From: Dictyophora rubrovolvata
Lineage: Eukaryota > Basidiomycota > Agaricomycetes > Phallales > Phallaceae
NCBI GenBank assembly: GCA_029959195.1
Contig: CP114121.1
Coordinates: 372,001 to 436,000, forward strand
DNA length: 64,000 nucleotides
Direction: 5' to 3'
Each line of letters begins with the position of its first letter. Position 1 is the stretch's first letter. Shown here piece after piece: positions 49,173 through 61,919 of this stretch. The translations under genes and the position numbers were made by a program. Below the pieces are notes generated by a model. The model was not told where the DNA came from, did not search any database, and saw only the letters and a program-made list of their open reading frames with translations.

Positions 49173-49544
49173 ATGCCAATCCTGAGACCATCCAGGTCTT
49201 CAATGGCAATACTCCCCAGACCTGAGGACAACATCACTAAAGAAACTGAAGGTCAAACCTCTTTTGACAGAAAGGAAGGCAATGGAGAGAAAGGGGCGCA
49301 ACAGAGTGGGAAAAGAGGTGCAGGTACAATAGAGGGGTCGGTGGACTCAACCTTGGGAGATTTACCAACTCCTATGATTGACAAGATTGTCAAATTCGAC
49401 GGCGATGTCATGGATATCGACATCAATGATACATACAAGTGGGGTACACCCGAAGCATTGGACCAGTTATTTCAATTAGCCCTTTGGGTCGATGCGGTTG
49501 CGGAGGGGAAATGTGAGAAAAGACTCCCTCTTCCATGTGAGTGA
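49173..49544 (+). CDS. unrecognised small open frame
   Basis: 123 codons from the ATG at 49173 (MPILRPSRSSMAILPRPEDN), hydrophilic and Gly/Lys/Glu-rich, ending with a more ordered stretch: TYKWGTPEALDQLFQLALWV, DAVAEGKCEKRLPLPCE. No family, signal peptide or intron evidence. Lies in a repeat-rich patch, tail to tail with the duplicated gene on the other strand. May be an exon of a larger lineage-specific gene or a chance frame. Confidence 0.3.
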   Translation: MPILRPSRSSMAILPRPEDNITKETEGQTSFDRKEGNGEKGAQQSGKRGAGTIEGSVDSTLGDLPTPMIDKIVKFDGDVMDIDINDTYKWGTPEALDQLFQLALWVDAVAEGKCEKRLPLPCE

Positions 49545-49654
49545 ATTATTAGTGATTATATGGGATACGGGATTAGACTGACATCCTATTAGCATCAAGG
49601 TCAAGGTGTTGATCGAGGGAAGCAAGAGCAGGACAGGAATCACTGAGAGGCCGG

Positions 49655-50245
49655 CAGAGAGAGCGAACGGAATAGTACTCGACAGCATAGTAATGATGTT
49701 TCACTGTGAACCACTCAGACAACGGGAAACTGAGCCATGACCAAAATGTGTTAATTTGAAGTAATGGATAAAAGCAAAAAACATCGGAATTGCAGCTCAA
49801 GCTCGACACTGCAAAAAACCAAAGGCAAAAACAACCATGTTGCTTCTAGTACACTGTAAAACTGGGTTAGAAGATCTACCAATTGAAAGACAAAAGTACA
49901 TACTAACAGGTTCAGCGGAAGCACTAAAACAACCACCTATCGTAACCTGTTTGAATAGATCTTTTCCAGGCCCTTCAAGTGGTGAAATTGGAGTGGCATC
50001 CACCTCCTCCTTTGACCCCTGTGCTTTGACGAGCATTAATTCTCCGATACTCCCCCCAGAGATAATGAGTTTGAGTGGATATCCTTTTTTGGTTTCATCT
50101 GTAATGAAGTTGAATGCGTGTGCATATCGTTCAGTGCCGCGTTCAGGATATGGATCCCTCGGCTTGATCTTGTCTTCGTCAACGATGTAGCCTTTGTAGT
50201 ATATTCTGTCCCCCTTTTTTTCGTCCATCTATGTAATTTTGAGCA
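49655..50245 (-). repeat. better-preserved copy of the 23.4-kb gene fragment
   Basis: Homologous to 23424-23880 in inverted orientation. Contains an additional segment of over 100 bp relative to that copy, lying between the conserved intron-like block and the final TACTATTCCGTT-containing block. Confidence 0.7.
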
Positions 50246-50337
50246 TCAAAAGTAATGCATAACTTGAATGATACTTGCCAGTCATATGCCTGCGGATCAA
50301 TGTGTGGAAACGGAATTTTGTCTAAGAAAGTGAAGTG
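49797..50337 (-). CDS. unrecognised duplicated gene (5' end not found)
   Basis: Exon 50275-50337 (HFTFLDKIPFPHIDPQAYDW and Q) joins across a 46-nt intron (50229-50274) to an exon starting MDEKKGDRIYYKGYIVDEDK. It continues IKPRDPYPERGTERYAHAFN, FITDETKKGYPLKLIISGGS, IGELMLVKAQGSKEEVDA and GPGKDLFKQVTIGG. A second, well-formed intron (GTATGT to TTTTACAG, about 49860-49909) is conserved in the other copy; the frame beyond it is uncertain. The fold and function are unknown and no signal or membrane segment is seen. The upstream start exon was not identified, so this may itself be a partial copy. Confidence 0.45.
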
Positions 50338-50871
50338 CTATAATTAAGTAATAAGTCGACAAGTGACGTCATCGCTGATCAATGACGCTCCGTTGAGAAA
50401 TATAGAGGATGAGCGAGGCACATAAGCGGAAGGAGTTCTGAGTGAACAGTCAATTGTTCAGATGGTCATCTCGAGATCCCTCGGCTATCTGACCTGACCC
50501 GCGTACCGTATAGTTTGTGATCGCATAGCGTAAAATGTATTATCTTCAAATAAAGGAAGTCTTGCTGCATTTACATAAATAAAATCCGCTGAAGGTTTTT
50601 AAGTGTTTTAACTTTTAGGGCATTCTTGAAAGTATTTTGAAAATAATTTACAATGGAATTCCGAGACCGAGTTCACGTTGGAATTCACTCAGAAACCCCT
50701 TCATTATACCCATTTATTTTAGAATGTCATCGATATTCTATTACTCGAAACAAAAGGAAACAAGATCTACATCAACTTCCGGCGCGGTTCTACGAAATGC
50801 CTCTCCATTACGCTATGATCATTGTATGGGATGAATCAGGTAAGTAAAAGAGTAAAAAAAGCAAAACACCT
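50338..50871. other. gap between duplicated gene and SSE1
   Basis: About 530 bp. A 64-codon plus frame at 50653-50847 (MEFRDRVHVGIHSE, LHYAMIIVWDESGK) has no similarity or splice support. It otherwise holds the SSE1 3' UTR. Confidence 0.4.
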
Positions 50872-53493
50872 CTAATCTACATCCATTTCAGGAGGATTAG
50901 GCTGGGTCGAATCTTCAGATGCTTGAGGTTGCTCCTGGGGCGTCTGCGTCCCACTAGCATTCTCACTACCCGGCTGCTGACCTGTCGGGGGCGGGTCAAC
51001 CTTCGCAGGCTTCGGCTTGGGCCTTGTCATAATGGGCGTAACAAAATAAATCAGCTCATCCCTCTTCTTCGTAATATCATCAGCAGTCACAACCGGGTTT
51101 ACGTTCTTCGCGCGCTCAGCCTGTTTCGCAATCATATCATCCAGCCACTTTTGCGTCGTCGCAACTTTTTCAACAACACTCTGCTTATCCTTCTCGTCTA
51201 TATGGCTGAACTTGTCGTCCCCGGAAGTAGCTTGCGAAAGAAACTGATTGATCGTTTCGCGTAACTGTGAGGTTGTCCGTGGGCGTTCTTCCGCTTCGCG
51301 GTACCGGCGTGCTATAGGGTCCCCTAAAGCGTGCAAGGCGTCCAATCGGGTAGTGTACGCGGACTTGGCAGCTTCCTCGCCTTCCTCGGTGTAAAGCCAA
51401 TCTTCGGAGTCTTGTAGTGCTCCAAGGAGCTTTTCTTTTTCTTGTGGTTGGACATACAATGCGTATGCGCTTTCTAGTTTGCTGCGCATGTCGTACACGT
51501 ATTCCTCTAGTGCGTTTCTACGGTCCTATTGAAGAAAAGTTGACAAGTGAGTTTGAAATTCCATCAACTCTTCATTCGCTCACCTCCGTTTCCATGACAA
51601 GTTTATCATGAGCATGCATCTGCGCCTCCTTCTCAGTATAGCTATCAAGGACCGATCTATCAAGGGAATTCGATTGGACGACGAAAGGAAGATCCCTCTT
51701 GATTATTTTCTTCTTCTTCTTCGGAGCCGGTTCCGTACCATTAGCGTCACCAGTCGCGGGTGCACCGTCTACATCCATAACGGATGAATCGTCCTTCTCC
51801 GGCACTTCCTCTTCGACATAAACGGCCTCAAAGGTGACCACTCCGTTAGGCCCTAAACGGACTTTGACCTTTACGGTGGCAGGTTCGCCGTTAGCTGTGG
51901 TGGGAACGGACTTGACATGCAGCTCGGAGATGAAGGGGTTAATTCCACCGGGTAAAGTGGCTTGGTTCGTGTATGACGCTTGAAGATCAAAAGCTTGCGA
52001 ACGTTGGAATACAAGTAATTTAGTCGAAGGGATAGTATTTCCAACTGGAAAAACTTCCAGTGACGATTCTTCGTCTTCGCCGGTCGGATCTTGGGACTTG
52101 TCCCAGCTTATGGTAATTGAGTAATGTGCTATATCATGGTATGCAAAGTCGCGAACACGGAAGACGGGCGAGAGCATTGCGCATGCAAAAGTACCGCCTC
52201 GCACAACAGCTTCGTCCCCATTGAGAGTTGTTGAAAGTTGTTTGTCGGCGAATACGCTCTGGATGCACTGACGCACAGATGGGATACGAACCGATCCTCC
52301 TACTAATTCAACTGCGTCAATTTGATTTGTCGTCAAACCGGCGTTTTGGAGGGCTTGTGTGATGACAGGGGGAATACGGTCCAAACTAGATTGAATGAGC
52401 CCTTCAAGTGCTTCACGTGTGAGCTTGGAAGACGCATCGATGTCGTTCATGATTGATTCAACGTTGAGTATTCCCTCGGTATTAGCTGATAACATCTTCT
52501 TTAACCGCTCAACTTGGGTGCTGAGTCGAAAAATAGCCTTCGGATTCGACAATACGTCTATTTTGTATTTTTTACTAAACTCAGCGGCAAAGTGCTGAAT
52601 GAGTGCGTAGTCGATATCACGACCACCGAAATGACGATCGTATGCGGTGCTCTTGACATTCAACTGGCCCTTTGAGAACGCAACGATTGAAACGGAGAAA
52701 CTGGTATGGCCCATGTCGATGAATGCAACGTATCGAGGGGGTTGGTCAGGTTCGGGGAGATCGGTCTTCGTGATACCATATCCGAGAGCAGTGGCGGTTG
52801 TTTCGTTGATAATACGGAGAGGATTGAGGTTGGCGATGCGAGCGGCGTCAATCATGGCTCGTCTTTGGACGTCAGTATACCATCCGGGGACGGTGATGAC
52901 TACGTCGGAAACGGCTTGTTTGAGTTCTTTGGATGCAATATCGCGCAGCTTGCCAAGGTACATTGCTACTAGTTGGGTGGCTGTAAATGTGGCGGTTTCG
53001 TTGAGAAACTTTACCTTGGAGGAAATTAGGGGTCGGTGAAAGAAACAGAGAGAAGAAGAGCACCTTGACGCCAACCGTCCCGCTTACATCCACCAAAGAG
53101 GCATTAATAAACTTGGACTCGACGTCGGTGACTTCTCGATCTTTGATAGTACGGCCGAGTAATCGTTTCAAAGAGCCAACCGTGTTTTTGAAATTCGATG
53201 TTTCTTGAGATTTTGCAGTTTCGCCAAGTGCTCTTTGTTTAGTACCGAAACCCACCAATGATCTGTGAGGCGTATGTGTTTAGCTACAACGTCTCTTCCT
53301 TGAAGATAACAGAAAATACGGACGGTGTGGCACGATTAGAAACTTCATTCATTATGACGTCTATTCCTCTATACCTGGCAGCACCGATCTGTCAAGGAAG
53401 ACCAGATTCGTCAGTTTAAAGAGGCCCGAAAAGCAAGTGTACTACACATACTTTGGAACTAAGACCGCCGAGATCAAAACCAACAACAGCCAT
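50872..53493 (-). CDS. SSE1: Hsp110-type chaperone and Hsp70 nucleotide-exchange factor
   Basis: Cytosolic Hsp70-superfamily member that recharges Hsp70 (SSA) and holds unfolded proteins. The first exon MAVVGFDLGGLSSK begins at the ATG at 53491-53493. The nucleotide-binding domain includes KNTVGSLKRLLGRTIKDREV, VVITVPGWYTDVQRRAMIDA, IINETTATALGYGI, FIDMGHTSFSVSIVAFSKGQ and VELVGGSVRIPSVRQCI. The family's weak substrate domain follows, with an acidic or Lys-rich loop (APKKKKKIIKRDLPF), then the long helical lid (KLESAYALYVQPQEKEKL) and an acidic C-terminus EMDVD at the stop 50872-50874. Lys-Pro-rich linker near the end. Five or so introns, mostly near the 5' end. Divergent from the F-box gene. 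Confidence 0.94.
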
Positions 53494-53867
53494 TTTGTCA
53501 ACGAGATATGTAATATGGAATGTAGGATAAAGGAAAACGAAGATGACAATGAAGGTGTGTGTGGAGGTGACCGTTCAACAGATTGTAAGATAGTGTAACT
53601 CGAGGTTGGACCAAAAAAAAATAGAGGCCTGGCGGAGTTTACAACTTCCCGATTTGGGCGATAACTTCGAGTCTGTTCTTCCACCTTCGGCGAATTAGCG
53701 CTCGGTCTTTTGCGAGTGCGACGGCCCCGAGATCAATGGCGCTAATGACTGTTGCATCACATTACATCAGCTTTCCATCGCCCACGGACACCATCGCGAG
53801 GAGCGAGACGAGACAGGACCGGGCCCCTTTCGCAGTTCATTTCAGCTAAGGTACCAGGTGCAAGCTG
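53494..53867. promoter_or_regulatory. intergenic promoter region SSE1/F-box gene
   Basis: 374 bp between divergent starts. It contains CCCCTTTCGC (about 53823), with a CCCCT (stress-element core), and several isolated TTC/GAA units, but no clean heat-shock element with 2-bp spacing. Confidence 0.35.
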
Positions 53868-56446
53868 ATGAATCATCGCAAAAACATGAAGCGACAGCAA
53901 GTTGAAAACCAACGAAACGTCGAATTGTTATCATCTCGAAATGGGATTCAACATTGGATGAAACTTCCTGTCGAGATGCTCACCGAAATCTTCTCGTTCC
54001 TTGCATCTCCCGATATTCTCGCTGTGGCTCGGACGAATTCCTTCTTTTTCAACCTTCTTGTAAAGAACGAACGTTTTCAATATGTCTGGATTGAGGCTAG
54101 GAAACGTTTTGTTCCAGCACCCATTCCCGCACCAGAAATGAATTTTACTGAGGCATCTTTGATTGCTTTCCTCTTTGACCCCTCTCCATGTTCGGTATGG
54201 ACGATCTTTATTAAGTGTGTGTTCTAATAATTTCTATCCCCTAGAACTGTGGGAAAACAACGCATCGTCCGCATTTTTCATACTCCTTGAGGGTTAGAGC
54301 ATGCCGCCCTGTACGATTTCCCCATTGATTATCATCACAACTTATTGACTGGGTTTTAGCACTGTGAGAAACGCTGGATAGAACAGTGCGTACTTTTTAT
54401 AATCTATCCATTCTGTTGATTTTATCTATGCCTTTCAGTCAGTTGCAGTTTGTCCCCAACCAAGCTGCTGCAGAACATGCAGGCGTTCGAGCGGTTCAAA
54501 GTTGGCTGCCTTCTTTTGAGGTGTCCACGAGTTAGTAACTCCGTTTCAAGATATATTTTGTCTCATACGCTTATTCTGCAATCCTATGTGAATAGCTAAT
54601 GGTTCTTGTAGGCAGACTTTAATCATCTAATCTCAACAGTACTCGTAACCTTGTTTTCAGGGTATCATAAGGAAACTTGGCAAGTAGAAGTCAAAGAGTA
54701 TGAGAGAAGCCTCAAGGATCCGGCTGCTTATGCAGCACTAAAGCAAGTAAGAGAATTTTAATTGTTTCACATATTTTTCCCCTTGAACTATCATCAGTCA
54801 TATGCTCAGAAAGCGATGCGTCTTCCAAAAATCATGAAAGTGAGGAACTCAACTGACTGACATCTTAATCTCTAACTCCTTCGAGTATTCGCCTCGTCTC
54901 ATGGAGTGGAGTAAATTACTTCGTGGTTGGCTCCAGTATTCCTCTCGTCAAAACCAACGTCTGTATGTTGTGGGACATTCTCTAATTTAATCTGTTCGGT
55001 AATCGAGAATGATCACAGGCTTGATATCTTACGCAAATCCAACATTTGGGACGAACACATTTTCAGAGACACTCCCCTGTATTCCAAGCTTTTGTCTTGG
55101 AAAAAGTCTACTCGTGAAGCATTAACTTCTGAAGGTTCTATCGAGACTTGTCCCTATCCTTGCTTGTAGCTGAATTTTCAATTCTATAGAAATAAAGCGG
55201 TACGAGCCTGAGTTTAAGTCTCAAGTCATGGCGCTCTCCAAAAGACGTATCAACACTTCTATCAGTGAGACTACACGCCTGAATCAGGTTTGCTTGAGAA
55301 ACTATTGGAATGCACTAAAGTCCAGCAGTGAAGATCCTCTATTGCCGTATCCCGAATTCCGCAAACTAGGAATAGTGAAGGTACTGGAGAAAACCAACAC
55401 TGACAAGTCTGGTGCCATTGAATTCGCAAGACATATGTCCCAAGCCAAACAGCATGGGAAGGCTGTTCACCTGGAGCTGAAAAAAAACAAAGCAATATGC
55501 TCCCATGTAAAACGCGAGATGCAGACAGTCTTGGATGAAAGGCGCACGCAACTTGCGCAAAAACTCGGATATAGCCTTGACGAGTGTACCGCAATCTCAA
55601 GTGAATATGTACACCCGGCAGAAAGGATCACATCTTGGTTTACCTGTGGAAGATGTGTAGGGGTCAATTATCCAATGATGTTTCAGGAAGTAGCTCAGCA
55701 TCAATGCCGCGGTTTGATTGATAGACACACCAAAGAAGCATGGTGTGCAGACTGGTTTCTACCTAATCCTCGAGTAATAAATATTTATTTGTTGGGTTCG
55801 AAACAGACTTGACCTCTCTTTAATTAGGCTATAGATACCGGGAAAGAATGTCTTCGCGTCCTGTCTAAGTCGGAGGCAACCTTCCGATTAGCCGATCTCA
55901 CAAACATACAGCTTTATTTCCTATGCAAATCGTGTTCGGTTCCTATGGTTCTGTGGGCTGATGAAATGATCGTATGCTAACATGGGTATCTGTTTATCCA
56001 TAACCTAACGGTATTATTACAGTTTTACCACTGTCAGAGGCACGAATCTCCGAAATTCGAAATTATCTCTGAAGAAGAGGCACAGAAACATATGCGCGTG
56101 AGCTTGGATGAAGCCCGCGCCGTGACATATAGCGTTAATCAAAACACTAAGTACGCGAAAAAGCTTCGACACCAGAAGATATACGGTTGTCGTCATTGTG
56201 AGAGCAAGGAGCGTCTTCCTTTGTTCACCTATGATGGACTCCAGTCTCATTTAAAAGCCAAGTAAGTGAAGTCGACTTTCTGACCGTTGCAACACTGAAC
56301 GGTGACGTATTAGACATGGCCTATGTTTTCCTTCCTTCGAAGATATCAAATATATCTCCGCTGTATCCCGCCCGGATACCCGGGTAGCATGCACTGTCAA
56401 TAACCACCCTATTTCTGTCTCAGCAAACGCACCTCCGCCAGTATAG
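53868..56446 (+). CDS. F-box protein with repeated Cys/His motifs
   Basis: Probable SCF ubiquitin-ligase substrate adaptor, Agaricomycete-type. The F-box is LPVEMLTEIFSFLASPDILA, VARTNSFFF. Next comes the lineage motif ARKRFVPAPIPAPEMNFTEA, then CSVCGKTTHRP made across an intron. Further small exons continue through FVPNQAAAEHAGVRAVQSWL. The long exon from 55228 reads MALSKRRINTSISETTRLNQ and is Lys-rich. C2H2/C2C2-like units follow: FTCGRCVGVNY..HQC, YFLCKSCSVPMVLW..YHC..H and YGCRHCESKERLPLFTYDGL..H. Ends SANAPPPV at 56444-56446. Many short exons; joins between 54230 and 55230 are approximate. It could be two genes, but the small exons run on without a clear stop. Confidence 0.72.
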
Positions 56447-56500
56447 CTAAACTTGTCTCTCAAATTGATTATATGTACATATGTACATATCTACAAGAAT

Positions 56501-58862
56501 CTATCGATAGATTATAGCCACTCTACCGTAATCACCATTTCCTTGTCCGCCTCCCAGTGCAATAAGCCATTTCTCTATCGTAGGCCACCCAGCTTCAAAA
56601 TGGGTCGCCAACTCGTCTGTATGATGCATTCCATCAAGAAACTTTGGAAATTCTGGTGGGTAAGCGAGACTTTGAACTGCTGAGTTGGTCGTTCCCAGAG
56701 CATGCGAGCCTGAGGTTTCTGGCGAGGGTGACATACGATGATTGTAAGATGTCCGAATCTGACTAGTACGACGGGTTTCAATTGTTTTAGCGGTGCTTGT
56801 GTAAACGCCTGTGGAGTTACCTAGCGCTCGGACTTCAGACGAGTGACGTTTCAGTAATTGAGGTGATTCTAAGGCAGCTAGAGGTCGTGTTTCGGAAAGA
56901 CCACTTCGACGACGTGAATGACGACGTTGTATCGATTCACCCTTTTCGCGCACTGATTGCGCATATTCCTCCGCTTCTGTAAGTTGCCGAGTGAGTGGCG
57001 GTCTGACCATAGTGGAAATTTGAACTTGGGATTGAGAATGTGCTCTTTCTGAAGAAAGCATGCGTGAGAGACATTTCACGGGATATCGGGTGATGCTCTT
57101 TTACCTCTTCTGACTTCAGGAGATCGCGGTCGATCGGACTTAGAACCCGCTCCTTGCGGATGTATAAAGCTTTTACCGCGACGTCTCCCCACGATGGGTT
57201 TCGTATCTTGCGAAACTTCGTTCGCTGCTGTTCCTCGCGGCTTTTCGGGCATCAAGACTGGCCATCGATGAATACGTCGCAAAAAGCCCTTCATGAAGAG
57301 GATACTAAGCTATGCCTGTCGGAATCAATTAATGTAAAAAATAATTACCTTGATAACTCCGAAAGTCATGAATCGCCGTACATCAATTCCTTCTGCGCGT
57401 ACATTGTTAGCTTCTTCCCATTCTAGGACCGACATCCCAGCACTAAGGCGTGAATACAAGAATAAAAGATGAGGCCAATCAGGGGTGTTATGACCTTGGA
57501 GATGTCAGCTAAAACAAGTCTGATCTGAGAACCTTACGTACCCGGCTTTGTGACGTATGGACCACATTCTTCCATTACGGTAGGATCATCAGCTAACCAC
57601 TTCAAAGGTCGGCTTAGCGTATATATATTGCTGTATTGAAATATGTCAATAGTCATTATACACTGGTAGTATCTAAGGGTAGGTTATATGAATGACTTTT
57701 AATGAAAGCAAAGCATCATTTACAACAGATGCGAAATGGCCTCGCGGGTAAGCTCGACATCGCAATCCGCCAGATGAGCAATACGGCTAACATGATTTAT
57801 ACCATCGACGTATTTAGAAATCTGGAGAGTATTAATAAAGCCAACTTCTTATCTTCAAGCAAACCCACCCGCGCCATGGTGATATCCCAATTGGGTTCCA
57901 CCCTCTTGACGATATTGATAAGAGCTAAAGGAACTGTCCAATCATAAACAGGGGGAGGATTGGGATAAAATGGAAATAATTTCAGCTCTATGGAGTTGAA
58001 TTTATCAATTATGATGGACGTCTCATGGTACGAATTCAGATCTTCGTACAGCTGTTCGAGTATGGAATTAATTTGCGATGAGTTTCTGGGATCAGATAAA
58101 AATGAAGACTCTTCCTAACGGTTTTTCTTAGAAACATAGCTGACTTTGTTTTTCAATAAAACCACCTACTTCGCAAGCCATAAGAACCCTCGCGATTTTC
58201 CTCACAACAGGCTCATAGCAACTTAAGTCCGCCGCACGATCAAAAACAAAGCATAAGTTGTACCTGAAATGGACACGTTCGTATTTCTCTGCTTCAAGAC
58301 AAATAGGAAACCCAATAACACGATGTTTTTGGGCTGAACATATGACAAGTCGGCCGCACATGTCCTGTGCAGGGATGACGAATCGTGAGACATCGGAAAA
58401 ATCGAATAAAGGTGTTATAAGACCATTTCCTGGCTGGGATGGCTTTTGAGGGGAGGCAGTGGCAGAAATGTTGGCTGTTGCTGTGCGCCTACGGTGGGAC
58501 GAACGGTAAGAAGCTGGTGAAGGCGGGGCAGACAGATCCCGGGTGGATGTAGATAGCCCATTATCGATAGGACTAGGTGATTCTCTGAGTTTAGCCAGGT
58601 TCTCAACCGTGGGTGCGTGTGAAGATGTTAATGACTTGGTCGGTCCTCCAACTCCAGTAACGGATGACTCGAAAGCACGAGACGGTCGTATACCCGAGAC
58701 TGGACTTCTGGACGACTGAAAATTCGAAACAAGTGCCGAGGAGCTACCTTGAGTAATCAAACCGTCTGGAGCTTGATGGAAAATCAGAGGACCTCTTTTT
58801 TCATGGAAGATTGCGTAAAAGACTGATTCAATGTGAGGAAGGAATGTGTCTTCACCCAGCAT
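56501..58862 (-). CDS. NPR2: GATOR1/SEACIT subunit NPR2 (nitrogen permease regulator 2)
   Basis: With NPR3 and IML1 inhibits TORC1 on amino-acid shortage at the vacuole. The N-terminal longin-type domain starts MLGEDTFLPHIESVFYAIFH and EKRGPLIFHQAPDGLI. A Ser/Pro-rich insert is followed by RFVIPAQDMCGRLVICSAQK, HRVIGFPICLEAEKYERVHF, RYNLCFVFDRAADLSCYEPV and VRKIARVLMACE. Later exons contain YDWTVPLALINIVKRVEPNW. Near the C-terminus a long Ser/Arg-rich insert precedes the end LAYPPEFPKFLDGMHHTDEL, then ATHFEAGWPTIEKWLIALGG, ending VAIIYR at the stop 56501-56503. Several introns, the middle ones not all resolved. The C-terminal insert is longer than in yeast or animals. Confidence 0.9.
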
Positions 58863-59249
58863 CTAGGAGCGCGTCAAGACAAATCATAAGTAAATAGAGT
58901 TTGTTTGCAGTACAGTGCTTTGGTGAATGAAGCTGATGACTTCACGTGGAATTAATCGCACAATTAAGTGTGTACACCGCCTTTGAAGTCTGTTGCGCTT
59001 TGGTTGCACTCAAAGTGCTTATATAAGCGCCCAGTGTTTCACGAAGCGTCAACTATAGTTGAGACAATCACATGCTCTGCGACTTGTATTTTTTTTTTTG
59101 AAAATAGTCATATGGAAGTGAAGAATGTGACAATGCTTGGAATTAGGAAGAAAAGATTGCGTAAAGGCGGGAAAGAGAAGGGATACATATTGATTTAACA
59201 GCAAAAGGTGATGCATTGATGGGCAAAAATAAAGTGCCACGTTAATCTT
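58863..59249. other. NPR2 promoter / TBC gene 3' flank
   Basis: 387 bp between minus-strand genes. Contains a T11 run near 59090. No gene supported. Confidence 0.4.
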
Positions 59250-61919
59250 TTATCGTTTTTGAGAGATCCGGTGGGAGCTTCCTGCGTCTTCATTTTGATG
59301 CATCAAATCAGCATACCTAAAGAAGATGGGATGGTCAGTCCGAATGATAACACAAAGAATAAACAGTTTTCTACTCACAATAGCTTGTATCGAACAAGTT
59401 CACTTTCGAGATTCTCATTCTCCAACCTCGTCATAACCAATTGTTTCTACCCAAGGTACGAGCCTATAGATCGGCGCAATCATGGCAGGACAATAAAAGA
59501 CTTACGACAACCTCGCAATGCTCCGTGTTTAATTGTGCCAAATTCGTTTCGAGCATCTTTCTAACGGCGAAAGAAGGTTAAATGACGAAAGTGCTTTAGG
59601 GGGGGGGATTACAACTGACACCTGATTAGATAGATTTCTATTATAATTCCGGAGATTATCCATCTCAATAGCGTGTGCTTCGCGCTCCCGGACGGAATCT
59701 TCGTACTCGTGCGCATAGGCATCCAGCATGAACGGCGTGATCGGAATGAGGCTCGCATCGCGTACGAATTGGTCAACAAAGTATGATGCATCGCTTCCTT
59801 CATGTTCATCCTCAAATTAAGGAAATAGAGAATTAATGCGATTTAAGCTCAGAACGAAGAAAAAGGCATACTTTGTAGGCTTCAAAGAGGCTATTCCTCA
59901 TATAGCCAAGAATATCGTCAAACTTAAGTCTAAGTAACAACTCCTCGCTTCTTTTCAATAGCGCGATGGCAAAACCGAAAATCGCTTCAATGCCAGTAGC
60001 CAAAACATTATCGTAAATTCGGAACACGACATCAAGGGGGAACCTGCAGACTGAACGTCTCAATTATCCACATGTACGGATGAGGGAAAAGAAAGGCTTG
60101 CACCAACGTACCGATAACTGAATATAGTCAAAAACCACTGCGAACAAAACATGCTCGATTTGACTCCCTGCCTCAAAAAGTGGACATGCAAAACAGGCAA
60201 AACTTCTTCAAGTAACCTATCAAATTGAAATAATCGCATTTGCAAAGCCGGCATTTCCGGAAGAAAATGTCCGCGAAGACCGTAAGTCGTCATTAAACGA
60301 ACAAGGAGGCAAAACGCTTCCTCTTCTGGCATCTAATAAATGGGAGGAAATATTAGCTAAAAAAAACTCTGTAGAAGCTTACGTTCAAAAGCAGGACCGC
60401 AACAACAAAAGGAAGACCTTGGCAATAACCAACTTCGGGGTCGTATCTGGTAAAAATTGAGTCAAGTGATGTGGATATTTTATTATACAACAAAAGCCTA
60501 CAGTGAATAGGCTTTCAAAACGTTGAATAAGTTTTCTTGTCCAATACCTTTCCCGTCGCGAAAGAAGTCATGATGAGGAAATGTCCTAAATCGCTCTTAG
60601 CAAAGTTGGTAAAAAATGATATGGGTTGCTAACCTTCCAAGGTCTCTTGCAATGGCTTTCTCGTGTATGCTGCTCTCTTTCAAATATTTGGCATATTCAC
60701 TTTCTAAACTCGTATCTTTTGAAGCGGACCTAAGCGGCGGTTGAGAATATTATGAAGCGAGGGTAGCGGACAATCTAACATTAACTGCCATAGCATTCCA
60801 CGTAGTGAATTAGGAATTCCGCTCTCAATTGCACGAGCAAGTTCTTCAGAATTGTCTCTTGCGAATTGATGATAATCTATGCAATCAAAATCAATGACAT
60901 GAAGTTCAAGCGTGAGGAAGTACCACAATATATATACCTGCCATAACAGCTCCCCAGAAGTCTTTAATGCAAATTGATCAATCCTTCATGATTCAAAGAT
61001 GGGTTATTTAAAACGTGATCCTACCCCAATCGATAGTCTCAGCCTCAGCCTCGGAAAACATACCACGTGTATGGTTCTGAAGGTGGGTAAATTGAACTTG
61101 AAGCTGCTCATTCGTACCGTGACTGCGATCATGCTGTTCTTCCTGTTTCTCAAGTCTATTTTTGAGAAACGTCAGAGTGGTGGGTGATATAATATCAGCC
61201 GCGTCGGGTTGATTTAAATCTTCACCGCCACGGTCAGAGGAGGAAATGGAAGATGAAACTTGAACGTTCCCATCGTCGTCAAACGATTTCCCGGATAATG
61301 GGACCATGGAAAACCGAACATTATCAGCATCTTCTTCGTCTGGTTGACCCTCAGACTGTTCTTCAGTTTTGATAAACGTTGCAGTAGTGGATTGATGAGG
61401 AGAAAAAAGGTCGTCAAGATTGGGAGAGGGCGTTATTTCGACGGGGGCTGTTGAGTCAGGGCGGTGTGGATCTCCTAGTTGTTCTGGGTGCGTCCCTGCT
61501 AGGCACTGGCTATTGGTAAGCTCAGTGTTGTGCTGTTCGGTGGGTGGCGGTGAATTGGCAATGTTTGGCGTGGCAAATATGGTGGAGGAGCTATTTTCCG
61601 GACTCGCCTCAATTGGAGTCTGTGAAGTAGGTACTGAGGAAGACACTGAGGAAACAGGAACGGGCGAAGGAGCCTTCCCAGAAGCACCCAGCTCGAACTC
61701 CTGATGTCCAGGACTCGCCTTAGAAGAGACGGATAGCTTCCTGGATTTATCTGCTAGTCTGGGTAAATTTGATCGACCTATTATGCTCGTCCGACGCGAC
61801 GACGTTGAGGGGGATTTGGGCGACTGTTGCCCAGAACCAGCCTCCAGATTCGCAATTCTATCGCGCACGCTTTTGGTGGGTGTTAAAGGTAAACGGCTGG
61901 CGCTTGCAGTCGTTGTCAT
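59250..61919 (-). CDS. TBC-domain Rab GTPase-activating protein (GYP5/EVI5-like)
   Basis: Accelerates GTP hydrolysis on Rab GTPases in Golgi or endosome traffic. About 300 disordered N-terminal residues (MTTTASASRLPLTPTKSVRD, Ser/Pro-rich) precede the TBC domain: RAIESGIPNSLRGMLWQLM, the arginine finger in IARDLGRTFPHHDFFRD, the glutamine finger in VGYCQGLPFVVAVLLL, then EEAFCLLVRLMTTYGLRGHF and SQWFLTIFSYRFPLDVVFRI. A C-terminal coiled coil follows, rebuilt across introns: EREAHAIEMDNLRNYNRNLS, NTEHCEVVKQLVMTRLENEN, then LESELVRYKLLYADLMHQNE, ending SQKR at the stop 59250-59252. The order of disordered N-terminus, TBC and coiled coil is that of GYP5. About ten exons. Confidence 0.88.

Noticed and set aside
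50653-50847. 64-codon plus frame upstream of the SSE1 3' end
   Set aside because: Too short, with no homologue recognised and overlapping alternative frames.
53494-53867. Heat-shock element upstream of SSE1
   Set aside because: TTC and GAA units occur, for example TTCGGCGAA, but with 3-bp spacing rather than the required 2, so no HSE is called.
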